Shown here piece after piece: positions 11,668 to 22,802 of a DNA stretch of 64,000 nt. A program made the translations under genes and the position numbers. The first letter of the stretch is position 1. Every line of letters begins with the position of its first letter. Location of the stretch: assembly GCA_014905825.1 (NCBI GenBank), contig JACGCN010000004.1:62001-126000 (forward strand). Direction: 5' to 3'. The notes under the pieces were generated by a model. The model had not been told where the DNA came from. It saw only the letters and a program-made list of their open reading frames with translations, and made no database searches. Source of the DNA: Lyophyllum atratum. Taxonomy: Eukaryota; Basidiomycota; Agaricomycetes; Agaricales; Lyophyllaceae.

Positions 11668-14600
11668 ATGACCTACTACATCCCCGACAAGGAGAGGGAA
11701 TATATTTCGCTTGGTGACCATGCGTTGTGAGTTTTGAGGTTGTTGATGACGTCGTAAGGCTTCTGAACGATGGGGTGGTGTAGAATTGGGAACTTGCATA
11801 CGGCTGCGCTGGTTTCTCTCGACGGTTCAAGTGAGCTGTTTTCATGCGCCTGTTGGAATTGTGCTTACGTGTCTCGGTAGTCGAAAGCTACTGCGTCCCC
11901 AACTTTGATTCGCCCTCGGTCTTTGCGCGCATTCTCGACAAGGACAAGGGCGGGCACTTTTCGATCACCCCCACCGTCCCCTTCTCCGTAAAACAGAACT
12001 ACCTCCCCAGTTCCAATGTCCGTCCCTTCCCCTCCCCCTCCTCCTTCCCCGCACTAACCCCGTCCCCACCCCACCCAGGTCCTCCAAACCAAATTCATGA
12101 ACGAAGGCGGCGTCGCCAGCGTGACCGACTTCCTCCCGCGCCCCTCCCAAGCCACCGCCCCCACCATCTCCACCAAGCCCCTCCTCCCCTGGCTCATCCG
12201 GCGCGTCGAGTGCGTCCGCGGCACCCTCCCCCTCCTCATGCAATGCGCCCCCGCCTTCAACTACGCCCGCGACGCCCACACCACCGCCCTCGTCCCCGAC
12301 ACCTCCATCCCCCCTCCCCCCTCCACCGGGCCCCCTCCCCCGCCCCAGCAAAAGGCCGTGTTCGTGAGCACGGGTGGGTTCGCCTTGGACTTGAGGTATG
12401 TAGCGGAGAGCACGAGCGAGTCGGCGGAGGCGCCGGGAGTGCAGCTGGGCACGCTGGATCTGACGAGTAAGGGGCATAAGGGGCTGGGGGTGTATGCGTC
12501 GTTGCAGTTGAGGGAGGGGCAGGCGGTGACGTTTGTGTTGAGGACGCCGCCGCCGCAGGAGGTGGAGGAGGTGACGGGGAGGAAGCCGGAGGCGGAGGTG
12601 ATGGCGATGAAGGAGGGGGAGGAGGAGGAGGAGAGGTTGGAGAGGGAGAAGGCGAAGACGCAGGAGGCGAGTAGGGATCGGTCGCTTGAGAGACAGTTGC
12701 TGGGGTCGTTGGGGGTTAAGACGCGCACGCCGGATAACCCGTTCCTCACGAGCCAGCTCCTACATACACTGCTCCTGGTGCGTCGTCCGTTTGGTTCGGT
12801 TCGTGAAATTGATACTAATGCCTTTGCGCAGATCACAAACAGGTACTGGAACGACTGGATCCGCCAGTCGACGTACACCGGCTCATGGAAGGAGGCCGTC
12901 CACCGCAGTGCCCTCGCCCTCAAACTCCTCATCTACGAGCCCACCGGTACCTCCCCCCTCCCTCCCACATACACGCGCATATACTCACCTCTACACAATC
13001 AAACAGGCGCCGTGGTCGCAAGCCCTACGTTCTCCCTCCCAGAGTTCATCGGCGGCACCCGCAACTGGGACTACCGGTATGCCCATTTCCTTCCTTCCTC
13101 CCCCTCCTCCCACTGTGTGCTAGGATGCTGATATATGCGCATTCACAGCGCCTCGTGGATCCGCGACTCCTCGTTCACACTGTACGCCCTCATCCGACTC
13201 GGGTTCACCGCGGAAGCGAACGGTACGTCTCCCTTCCCCCCTTCTTCCTATGGTATTGACGCGACGACGACGAAAGCGTACATGGAGTTCATCTTCGAAC
13301 GGCTAAGGAACAAGAACCCGGATGGGAGTTTACAGATTATGTATACTATCCACGGTACGTCGCCCCCTCCCTTCCTTCCCTCCTCTCTCCCCTCCCTCCC
13401 TTCCCTTGTCACTCCTCCCTGCTCACTCCCTCCCTCCCTCGCTCTCTCCCTCTCCCTTCCTCCCCCCCTCAATCCCCCCTCACTCCCTCCCTGGCGCTGA
13501 CGAGCGACTCTCCCCTCCCTTCTCCCTCACTCCCTCCCTCCTTCTTTCCTTGGCCTGGCTGACGAACATGGGCACACGTAGGCGGCAAAGACCTCGAAGA
13601 AATCGAGCTCCCGCATCTCGACGGGCACAAAGGCTCGAAGCCTGTAAGGATAGGGAACGGCGCGGCGGACCATGTGCAGCTTGTGAGTCCCCCTCTCCAT
13701 TTCATTCTTCTGTATTGTTCTGAACCTGGGCGATTTGGATAGGATATTTATGGTGAACTGTACGTGCTTTTTTATGTTTCTGTGTGGGTCGGGAGATTGG
13801 GTGACGTAACTGATGGACTTGTGGGGGCGGTGTGGTAGGATGGATTGTATTTACCTTGGACAGAAGGTGTGTTGCTGCTCCTGTATTTCGTATTCGACCG
13901 GCGCTGATGGTGGTTGTAGTTTGGCAAGCCCCTCGTGAGTTTTGTATACCGTTGTGGAGGGAAATGATAACAGCTGTGTGTGGGATAGGCGTATGATGAC
14001 TGGTATGTTTCTTCCCCTCCATGACTTTGTACTTGGGCTCTTTTCTGATGGCCTTTTGTAGGGTTCTCGTACGCGAATTGTAAGTGTGGCTCCATATCAT
14101 CTTTGCCGCTGGAGGGGCTGTGCTGATGTGCTTTGGGACGCAGAGTGGATTGTAAGCACCCCCCGCGAAGTTTCAAGTAGGGACCCGTACTGAGATGACC
14201 TAGTCGTGGTGGCGAACTACCAGGAGCCGGATTTGTACGTCCCTCCCCCTTCCCCTTCCCCTCCCCTCCCTCCCAATTCCTTCCTTCCCCTCCCATCCTT
14301 CCTTCCCCTCCCCTCCTCTCTTCTCTTCTTCCTTCCCTACCGCCCTTCCCCCCACCCCTCCACCCCCCGTCCTCCCTGTCTCCAAAGCACTAATTAACTT
14401 GCTATGTGTTGTTGTGGCATGGCATCCCACCAGATCGATATGGTCAGTGAAGCCCCCCGAGCGTAACCCTTCTGCGTTGCCGATCTTAGCTTGGGTTCAT
14501 CGTAGGGAAGTACGGAATAAGAAGCGGCATTTTACGTACTCCAAGGTGCGTACTCCTCCTTGCCTTTTTGGCGTCTCTTTTGGTTGATTTTGACGGTCAG

Positions 14601-15801
14601 ATTATGCTGTGGTGAGTGGTGTGGATTTGGTGTTTTGTTGGGGATGGCTGATGTGGGATATGGTAGGGTGGCTGTTGATCGAGGTGGGTTTCTTTCGTTT
14701 GTTGAGGAAGGTTTTTTGGGATGTTCTCACCTCCCTTTCCTCCCTTTCATTTCCGACTAATCCCCTCTCCCCCGTGCCCCCTCCCCTCTCCCCCCCAAAA
14801 CATACATACACACCCAGGCCTACGCCTAGCAGAGAAACGCTCCCTCCCATGCCCGAACCGCAACCGGTGGCTCGCGGCGCGGGACACGCTCTACGAGGAC
14901 ATCATGAACAAGGCGTGGAACAAGGAGGGCAAGTTTTTCGGGCAGAGCTTTGATGAGACGGATGTGCTGGATTCGGCGGTGCTTATTATGCCGTTGGTGT
15001 TTTTTATGCATGGGGTGCGTCGTTTTTATTATTATTTTCTTTCGCTTTTGCCCCGCTTCCCTTTCGGCCTTTTGGTTCTTGATAAGGGCGTCGCTGATGT
15101 GCGTGGTGGGGTAGTCGGATCCGAGGTTCGTGAGCACGTTGAGGCAGATTTTGAAGACGCCGGAGAGGGGGGGGTTGACTTCGAATGTGCGTTCTTCTTC
15201 CTCTTCCTTCCTTGGGGAGGTGTTGATAAGGTTGGTGGTGTTTGTAGAACCTCGTGTACCGGTATGATACGTCCAAGTCGGACGATGGAGTGGGCGGGGA
15301 GGAGGGGACGTTCTGTTTGTGTACCCTCTGGTGCGTCCGGGATCATTCTCTTTTGTTGGGGGTGGCGTGCTGATATGGGGGCTGGGTGCGTGCGCAGGTG
15401 TGTTGAGGCGCTTACTAGGGCGGGGGAGAATGATAAGACGATGCTTACGAGGGCTGTTTCGATGTTTGAGGTGCGTGCGGCGGGTTGTGGTGGTGGTGGT
15501 GATCATTGGGGGCGGGACGTTCATGTGTTATTTTATAGGACTTTTTGTTGTACCTCAATCATGTTGGGCTGTGCACGGAGGAGATCTCTGAGGCGGGGGA
15601 AGCGTGCGTTGCTCTTTCTTTATCTGGGAGCGAGGCTCATTTCTTTTGAATTCTAGCTTGGGGAATGCTGTGCAAGGATTTACGTGAGTGTCTTCGTTTA
15701 CTCCCCTTGCGCGCTTTGACTGACTGACTGGGGTTGGCAGCCATGTTACGTTGATCTCGGCGGCGTATAATCTGTCGAGGACCCTCGAGAAGTCGCGGTA
15801 G
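11668..15801 (+). CDS. GH15 family trehalase/glucoamylase-like glycoside hydrolase
   Basis: Intracellular-type GH15 enzyme with a trehalase-like N-terminal domain and no signal peptide. It starts [20 protein letters not shown] 47-nt exon (11784-11830) supplies [14 protein letters not shown] and splices to [20 protein letters not shown], the TREH_N-type start. After an acidic/Lys linker (about 12,540-12,690) the (alpha/alpha)6 barrel begins: [106 protein letters not shown]. The [16 protein letters not shown] segment corresponds to the catalytic-base region of bacterial-type GH15. It ends ...RTLEKSR and TAG at 15,799-15,801. More than a dozen introns occur, several long and strongly C/T-rich. 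Substrate (trehalose or alpha-1,4-glucan) cannot be decided from sequence. Confidence 0.88.
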
Positions 15802-15879
15802 ATGTTGAATTTAAAGGAAGGGAGTGAGAGAAATCGCTGTTTGTATCATCAAAAGACCATTACTGTGTACGTGCTATAA

Positions 15880-16470
15880 TCTAGCTAGAGTTATTGCTTT
15901 CTCTTCTGCCCTGTGTGTATGTCGTGGTGAGCTGCGTTTTTTGGGATGGGGCGGAGGGGGGTGGTGTTGAGTGTCTGCTTTGGCGTTGGGACTTATCTTT
16001 CTTGGCAGACGCTTTCTCTTCTGCCTTGTGTCGTGGGGGGCTGCGTTCTCTGGGATAAGTTTTCGGGGCTGGATGGTGCGTGTCGTTGGGACTTGTCTTT
16101 CTTGGCAGATGGAACAAGGCACGGTGGAGCCTGATTGGTAGTTGGACGTGTGATGAGATGATTATCTGGAGCAGTGTTTTGATAGTTTGTTTTCGCTATT
16201 TGGACCGTTGGAAACTGCGATCGGGGCACCGGTGTAGGTTCTGCGGTCTAGCTTGAGTTACTGCTTTCTTCTCGTACTGGGAGGCGAGGGAGGCTGCGTG
16301 TCGCGGTGACGTTGGACTCGCTGCGTTCCAGAGATATATTTTTTGGAGTCAGTCGCTGGTAACGATTTCCTTTACCGTTGGAATTTGTTTTCTTGGCGGA
16401 TGGAACGAAAACCTGATTAGTACTCATGAGCGTCGTGAGATGGTTATCTCGAGGTGCGTTTTGACAGTTT
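15880..16470. repeat. three imperfect tandem repeats between GH15 and the secreted-protein pair
   Basis: The same series of words recurs about three times: ctgctttctcttctgcc..., gggctgcgttctctgggata, cgttgggacttgtctttctt, ggcagatggaac. The blocks begin near 15,886, 16,009 and 16,255. The last two repeats also share gatgagatgattatct-like ends. The copies differ by substitutions and indels and contain no coding frame of note. Confidence 0.65.
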
Positions 16471-16640
16471 GTTCCTCCTCCTCAGATGTTGGGCATTTGG
16501 GACTGACAGTTCGTTCCCATCTCGTAGCCATCTCATCAAGCCACCAGGGTGTCACGCGGTCTGCTTTGAGGATAATTATAATGGACTCGGACGAGGGGGT
16601 GTGTATGTATTCCTCAGTGTTCCTTCTTCTTTCTTCGGCT

Positions 16641-16655
16641 GGAGCTTGACGTTCC
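16641..16655 (+). promoter_or_regulatory. shared promoter word GGAGCTTGACGTTCC, copy 1
   Basis: This exact 15-mer lies 127 bp upstream of the first secreted-protein ATG. The identical word lies 101 bp upstream of the paralog at 18,555, while the sequence around it has diverged. It contains TGACGT, the core of bZIP/CREB-type sites. A regulatory role is inferred from conservation only. Confidence 0.4.
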
Positions 16656-16767
16656 ATTTCTGCTTGGTCGCTGTTATTCGTTGGATTGACACATACGCGC
16701 TACTCGTTCATTATTTCGTTCTGACGCTACACTTCTTCAAATCACTACATCACCCGTCCGTTCAGCC

Positions 16768-17410
16768 ATGCAGCTCTCCCTCTCCCTCGTTCTTGCTTTC
16801 TTCGCCTTTTTCAGCGCCGTCGTTGCGCTTCCCTCCGGCCACACATTCATGCGCGCCTCGTGCGACATCGGAGGTACGTCTGGCATATGTATCTTGTCTT
16901 ATGATTTATAACTGACGGCGCCCACAGGATGTGTCGCTGCCCTCGCCCCGTCAGGTTTGTGATCTCTTACTCAAGGGGCGATATCGGATTTGGAAGACTG
17001 ACCAGTCGATATATAGTTGTGTCCTGTGCCGGAGCTGCTATCAAGAAGGGAGCAGGTAATTGATTCGAATACTATGCTAACCTATGTACCTACTAATCGA
17101 ATTCGAGGATAGATATCGCCAAAGACGCAGCCTGCCTGGCATCCGCCGCGAACGTGGTCAAGAACTTGGTGCGTCGTCATGAAATACGTCATACCGATCG
17201 ATGCTGATAGCTCAGCGCCCGTAGCCTGCTGACTGTGACAAATGCCTGGACGAGTTCGACGTCGAGGCTAAGGCAAAGTCCGCCGCGAAAGTGGTTGGTG
17301 GAGAGATCAAGGACACGGCAAAGGCGGCGGTGTCGAAAGCAAAGGACGTCGCGGAGGATGCGGGACATGTCGTCGGAAAAATCGGGAGCAAGTTGGGGTC
17401 GTTGTTCTGA
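16768..17410 (+). CDS. small secreted cysteine-rich protein (fungal calcium-binding-like), paralog 1
   Basis: Five or so small exons encode a secreted protein of about 135 residues. The signal peptide is MQLSLSLVLAFFAFFSAVVA. The mature part carries six cysteines in the order CDIGGC, SC, AAC, CDKC, separated by Ala-rich helices (VAALAPSVVSCAGAA, CLASAANVVKNLPADC). The pattern recalls the fungal calcium-binding protein family (CBP-like). The C-terminal 45 residues form a Lys/Ala/Asp amphipathic helix without cysteines, ending KIGSKLGSLF and TGA at 17,408. Introns start with gtacgt, gtttgt, gtaatt and gtgcgt. Calcium binding is a family-level guess and was not seen in residues. It lies in tandem with a paralog 1.8 kb downstream. 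Confidence 0.7.
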
Positions 17411-18453
17411 TACGAGTCGCGGTTGATGAGTAGGGATCAGGTGGCGGATATGTACGAATTCGGTTATCCAATGGGACATTGAGAAGTGAAAACGTCTTGA
17501 GGAAACGCGAAATCTTGTTGGCGAGCGGTGGAACAGCTGTCGCTTGGGCGATCCTAAGACATAGGCCAGGGATTTGCAGTCCCATTCATAGCCCATATAC
17601 TCGAGTTGTGCGCGTGATTGAAATCACAGTGCTGGCTGACCAGAATAGCAGCTCTGGGAAAGGGCAAATTGGTGTATGCACCTATAGGCCACTGGCTCCA
17701 AAGATAGAGATAAGACGAAGGGGATGAGATCGGCCGGTTCGATTTCTGAGTTGAGTCAGAGACGACATGTCGATGGAGGGACGTCCCATCACGTTGCATA
17801 CCAGCGGTTCGACGAGATCTTAATCATAGGGAATAGGGTGAAATTTTGAAATTGAAACCATGCAGCACTCGTGCTCCTGCTGTCAAGGACGCTTGATACC
17901 ATGGCGGATTGCGCGCCTCTTTGTTCATGAAAATCAGCTTAAAATGATTACCGAGGCTTTATCTTGCATGGGATGTGCGACGCGGTGATCCTGAGATGAT
18001 GGGTAGATGATTGCAAGTTTGAGGGCGGTTAGCGACCATATCTCGCTGATGCGTCAAGGCGGGAGGCAAGGGAGAAGTGTTTGTTTGGTTAACCTTTTTG
18101 GGAAACTCTCCCTCAACACGTGAGAGTCGCGTAACAACCACTTGACAGGAACCGTCATACTACCGCCTGGGCCCAGCTCAAAGAGTGAGATATCGCCCTT
18201 TGGCGCCCCACCTAAGTGAGGTCGAATGTATCCAGATTCGACTGACAGCAGCGACCGTAGCCGCCAATTTGATCTTGATGACCGTTCCCTAGAGTCGTGG
18301 AGGGGTGCTTGTCAAATTCGCCAAGCGACCAACTATCATGGTGCTCCACCTCTTTGATGATATCCCCTGCCCAGATTGCTTAAATGGGCTCGAATTTATA
18401 TTCGACCACTCAGTCCTCGTTTCTCTTCGAGTTTTCATACCCTTCGTTTCTCT
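17411..18453. other. spacer between the two secreted-protein paralogs
   Basis: About 1 kb without a supportable gene. The part nearest 18,440 is the second promoter and shares only short words with the first promoter. Confidence 0.5.
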
Positions 18454-18468
18454 GGAGCTTGACGTTCC
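18454..18468 (+). promoter_or_regulatory. shared promoter word GGAGCTTGACGTTCC, copy 2
   Basis: Exact repeat of the 15-mer at 16,641-16,655, again on the coding strand and about 100 bp before the ATG of the paralog. Its conservation in otherwise diverged upstream DNA suggests a common regulator. Confidence 0.4.
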
Positions 18469-18554
18469 TTGTCCTTTCGGCTCATAATCCCTTCGAATCA
18501 CACTCCTTGCCTCTCCTTTTATCAAAAACCACACCCACACCATACAGCCTAGCC

Positions 18555-19172
18555 ATGCAGTTCACTTTCGTCCTCAGCCTCTTCGCGATGATCAGCGCTG
18601 TCGTTGCACTGCCATCTGGACATGTATTCATGCGGGCCTCTTGTGACATCGCAGGTATGTTCGATAATGAACCCCGCACCGTGAAATACGCGCTGATATG
18701 CCGTACGACCAGGATGCGTCGTTGCGCTCGCTCCCACAGGTTTGTGACGCTTGACCGTGGCAAGTATCCCATAGTTGACGATTTGGATCGATTTAGTTGT
18801 CGGTTGTGTAGGTGCGGCCGCGGCTGCTGGTGCCAGTAAGAAGCCATACATTTTCTTTGAATAGGCAGCGCCAATTAACGCTATACGAAACTAGATGTCA
18901 TTGCCGATGCAGGTTGCCTAGCAGGCGCTGTGAACGCTGCTGTAAATATGGTGCGTCGTCTTCGTTTCTCCGACCTGAGTTTCGAGTGCAAACGCCGTAA
19001 ATTTTAGCCTGCAGACTGCGACCAATGCTTGGAAGAATTCGGCGTACCAGAGAAAATAGAAGCAGCTGAATCAAAAATCAAGGATGTCGCTGGAGATGTG
19101 GTGGATGAGGCAGAAGATGTTGCTGATAAGATTGGGGATAAACTCAAGGATAAATTCGGCTCGATCTTCTGA
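18555..19172 (+). CDS. small secreted cysteine-rich protein (fungal calcium-binding-like), paralog 2
   Basis: Paralog of the gene at 16,768 with the same exon plan. The signal peptide is MQFTFVLSLFAMISAVVA, then LPSGH.FMRASCDI is shared with paralog 1. The six cysteines are in matching places (SCDIAGC, GC, GC, CDQC). Helices are VVALAPTVVGCAAAAAG and CLAGAVNAAVNMPADC. The C-terminal tail is more acidic than in paralog 1 (KIKDVAGDVVDEAEDVADKI) and ends KDKFGSIF, with TGA at 19,170. The tandem arrangement points to local duplication. Extracellular location is supported by the signal peptide; the molecular function is not known. Confidence 0.7.
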
Positions 19173-19357
19173 GTTTATATGCCGCATCGACTTGTACTTG
19201 GGATGATGCGTAGCGTGCTAGACGAGCTACGCATCGGGAGAAATACATAACGGAAGGAGATTTGAGAACGAGCTTCTGTTCACCGCGATATAAGCGAAGG
19301 GGTCAACTTCCCTATTGCGGTTCGCAATGTCAAGCAAAAAGCCAACGCAAAAACAAT

Positions 19358-19444
19358 TTCCGGTACGGGGAATCGAACCCCGAGCTGCCGCGAGCAGAAT
19401 CAATCTGTGAAAGGCGGCAATGTTAGCCGTTACACCATACCGGA
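19358..19444 (-). tRNA. tRNA-Glu (anticodon UUC) with 15-nt intron
   Basis: Minus-strand cloverleaf. The acceptor stem is TCCGGTA/TACCGGA, a perfect 7 bp, with discriminator A. The anticodon stem is GCCGC/GCGGC with loop CT-TTC-A, then a 15-nt intron. The T arm is CGGGG-TTCGATT-CCCCG. The mature length of 72 nt is normal for tRNA-Glu. It reads GAA/GAG. Confidence 0.93.
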
Positions 19445-19645
19445 CGATATACGATCGATGTTCCTTATCATCTCTACTTACCTGAGTTGAGACTTACCCC
19501 AGACGTGTACGAGTTCGTCTCCTAAATCGACGCAACTATAAGCACAGAGTTTATGATACATACACAGAAAACCGTAGTCTACATCTCGCCCCAGCCCTTT
19601 GTATTTTGTCTCGTCAACATGATAGATTCGTCAGTGAATCCAAGC

Positions 19646-21473
19646 TCAAGCCGTCTCCTTTTCCAGCGAGCTCCCCTTCTCCTTATCAAGACTACCTTCT
19701 TTCTCCACAGATCCTGCATCATCAGCGCGTGCCAGCCCTAAATCCGCATCGCCAATCTTATCGGCCGGGTCACGGTAGCTCGGGACGAAGTTAACGGTGA
19801 GTGCATAAGAGTACGCAATGATGAAGAATATGACGGGAATGATCATGGCGAAGGCGGTGCTGTCGCGAGCGTCGGCAACACGTGCGAGGATCGGTGGGAC
19901 CTAGCAATATAACATCGTCAACAGGACGGTCATTGGGCAGATACTGATGTATACGTACACAAGCGCCGCCAACGACTCCGGCCACGATCCATCCGGAGCC
20001 CCTCTGTGATGCGATTTGACATCAGCTCATGAGACGAATTGCCTAAGCTAAGCGTTACACACCTTGGTATGCCGTCCAATGCCCCGAATACCTAGTGCGA
20101 CGATGGTTGGGAAGCACACGCTCTCGAAGAACAATGTCATGTTCAACATCGCGAGGCCGACGTTCCCGCGTTGTGTGATACTAGCACTGCAGAACACGAT
20201 GACACCGGTAAGGTAGACCAAGAAGATGATTCGCGGCTTCACAAAACGCATCAGAACTGTGGATGGGTGCGGTGAGGTCAGTCCCTGTTCTCGTGTATTG
20301 CGTCAAATCAAGACTCACTAGAACCACTGAACCGCCCGATAGCAAAGCAACCCTGTGCAATGGCGAGGAACTTGGCACCGAGCGCGGAAGACGTCTCCCC
20401 TCTTGTTTCGGTGACGTAGTTGATAAAGTAGCCAGCGATCGCAACTGCATGGATATTTCTAAGCTGAAGGGCCGATGGGAAAGACATTGGTGAAGAAAAC
20501 AGACCTTGGGCTCCGACATAACAGAATTGTGCAAACGCAGCGTGGAAGACGCGGTACTGCTTCCAGAACGAGCGATCCCCATCTTGTTCTCCGACATGCG
20601 TGAGCTCCGCTTGTTGGGCCATATCCGCATCTGTAAACGGTAAGACATCTTGAAATTCACGATGAAGAGAACGATGTACCAGTAACTTCGGGAATGACAG
20701 CAAAATAGAAAACGACTGCAAGCAAGAAAACGAAGATAGCGATAGCCAGGTAGACCCATTGTACAGTTTTCAGTGAGTCGACGCTATCACCCGTTTCCTT
20801 AAAGAAAACGTAGGACCCCAGTACCGGTCCGACGACGGTGCCGACCGCTTGAACGGCTTGTGCCAGGTTGATGCGCAGTTCTGCGTAACGTGGGGGCCCG
20901 GTGACTGTAGTTACGTGATTAGCCATGTTTTTCGGCAAACCGGGAAAATTCGGAGGAAAGCTCACCAGCCATGTAGGGATTCGCTGCAGTTTCTAGCGTA
21001 CCTAACCCACTACCTATGATGAATGTCGCACCACAGAAACCACCAAAGCTGCGCTTGAGTCCAGCCGGCCACATCATAAGGGCACCGATGCCATAGAGAG
21101 TGAGTCCTAGGATGAAAGTTGCGCGATACCCAAACTTGCGGAGGACCCAGTTGGCGTAGCCGAGGGATGCCAGTGGATAGGCGCCAAAATAGGCAGCCTG
21201 TAGGCCCGAGGAACGCGTACGCGTTATTCCAAGGGTGTTTTGGAAGTGCTTGTTGAGGGTGTCAAGGAGCCCATATGCAAAGCCCTTGAACGACAGGATC
21301 AGCATGAGCAGTAATTCGACGCATGATGCACTCACCCAAAGGAAATAGAGGATTGTAACAAGGAAGAGAGGAAATATGGTCTCGCGCAGAGTAAGCCCTG
21401 CGGCATTTGTTATCCGGTCGCCGACTTTGAGGGAGTGTTTGTTGAAAAACTTGTCCTTCTGTCCTCGGGGCAT
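19646..21473 (-). CDS. fucose-permease-like MFS sugar transporter (FHS family)
   Basis: Multi-exon membrane transporter starting at ATG 21,473 (MPRGQKDKFFNKHSLKVGDR). Twelve hydrophobic segments can be followed. The FHS-type blocks are FFLVTILYFLWGFAYGLLD (after splicing), AAYFGAYPLASLGYANWVLR, FGYRATFILGLTLYGIGAL, GSGLGTLETAANPY, then NLAQAVQAVGTVVGPVLGSY. The second half reads QFCYVGAQVAIAGYFINYVT, FAIGRFSGS, PRIIFLVYLTGVIVFCSA and FFESVCFPTIVALGIRGIG, and ends with a charged tail rich in KEGSLDKEKGSS. It probably moves a hexose or deoxyhexose by proton symport across the plasma membrane; the actual substrate is unknown. Introns are short, with normal GT-AG borders between each block. The terminal TGA is at 19,646-19,648. 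Confidence 0.85.
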
Positions 21474-22053
21474 GACGACGAGTGAAAGACGGACAAACGC
21501 CTACGACCTCGCCGTTTATGGTCTCCCTTCTTATTAGAACGCTACTCCCCGGGCCGACGAGGGGAGTAGTGTGGGGTAGAAGGACGCGACTCGGGGATAT
21601 CACATCACCAGGTGGTGGGTACGGCGTGTGGCATGTCACCAGACTCGAGAGAAGCCCCACCGCGATATGCACGAGGGGATAATATCCTGTCTGTTGAGTG
21701 GAGATATTCAAGAGTAAACCACCGTTGAGACGCCCGTTCGAATTCAAAAGTGTGGGACGTGGTTGCGAAGTTGAACACTGTCGACCGCAGTTATCGGCAG
21801 AAGCAAGGCTGTCCGGTTAAAGGGTTTGCCAAATAGCAACAAGCCTCGACACTGCCACCTCGTCCCATGTATCGCACGATCGGTTTCTTCCAGGTTTCTT
21901 CTTCATCGCGCTTTCCTAGCTATTGGGACGCGCACGAACCTCTGCTCACTTGATGTTCCACGGGATTGCAACCTGTCGCATGCTCTGAGACCCACTTGAG
22001 ATCCAGAATATCGATGCATCCGGGCAACATATACTAGTACTTACAAGCTGCCT
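21474..22053. other. promoter side of MFS gene; no other gene seen
   Basis: Divergent open frames are short and unconvincing. The stretch ends at the left terminus of the MITE. Confidence 0.5.
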
Positions 22054-22508
22054 CAGGCCCCGGGAAGCTCCCCTATGGGTCTGTCCGAAAAATTGCCCGA
22101 AAATCTGCCTCAAATACGCAATGTCAAGGTCCTCAAATACGCTATATCTGACAGGGTTCTCCACGTGGCAGGCCACGTGCACGCCAAAATCCGTCCAAAA
22201 ACGGAAGGCGAGAACGCGATTGAAACGAGAGCCTACAATTTAGCTGCCTTACCGGCGAGAAACCGAGGGACGCATCACTGAGTCAACTCGTAGGGTGGCT
22301 TTCGCTTTTTGCATCTCAAACTCCTCCCTGCTGCTACAAAAAATTCGGCTTTGAGACCCTCAAATACGCAATATTGCTGACAGAGGTCGAGGTTCGCTGG
22401 CCTTCGCTGGCCTCAAATACGCTATTTTCCGACAGAAAATCGGCCATTTTGGGGCCCTCAAATACGCAAAATTTCCGACAGACCCTTAGGGGAGCTTCCC
22501 GGGGCCTG
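22054..22508. mobile_element. non-autonomous hAT-like MITE with ~35-bp TIRs
   Basis: The two ends are inverted copies of CAGGCCCCGGGAAGCTCCCC, continuing through TA.GGGTCTGTC.GAAA with about 35 positions nearly matching. The direct repeat GCTGCCTC occurs at 22,047-22,054 and at 22,508-22,515, consistent with an 8-bp target duplication overlapping the terminal base; CTGCCT flanks the CAG termini exactly. Inside, CTCAAATACGC followed by a TGACAG-like word occurs five times (near 22,110, 22,134, 22,359, 22,413 and 22,457), resembling subterminal transposase-binding repeats. There is no coding capacity. CAG ends plus a 6-8 bp duplication suggest hAT; the superfamily is an inference. Confidence 0.75.
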
Positions 22509-22802
22509 CTGCCTCTAATGTATCTGGCATGATACCAGTGCTTGACGCCGAATCCGGTTTACGCTCCATGTGCTGAACAAGTCATTATATACGGTATATA
22601 TGGCTAAATGTTTACAGAGATTGTAATACGACTTTAATATCGTTCACACCTGTTTCCCCTTGGGCTGCAGGATCGAATACGTGGAGTACGGTGGATCTCC
22701 AACGGCCAATTTGATTTATGTCACCGGAGGGGAAAAGAGGATGTTGGACTGTTATAGACTTAGCCGCCCCTGGGGTACTGGTACATCGTGTTAGACATAC
22801 AC

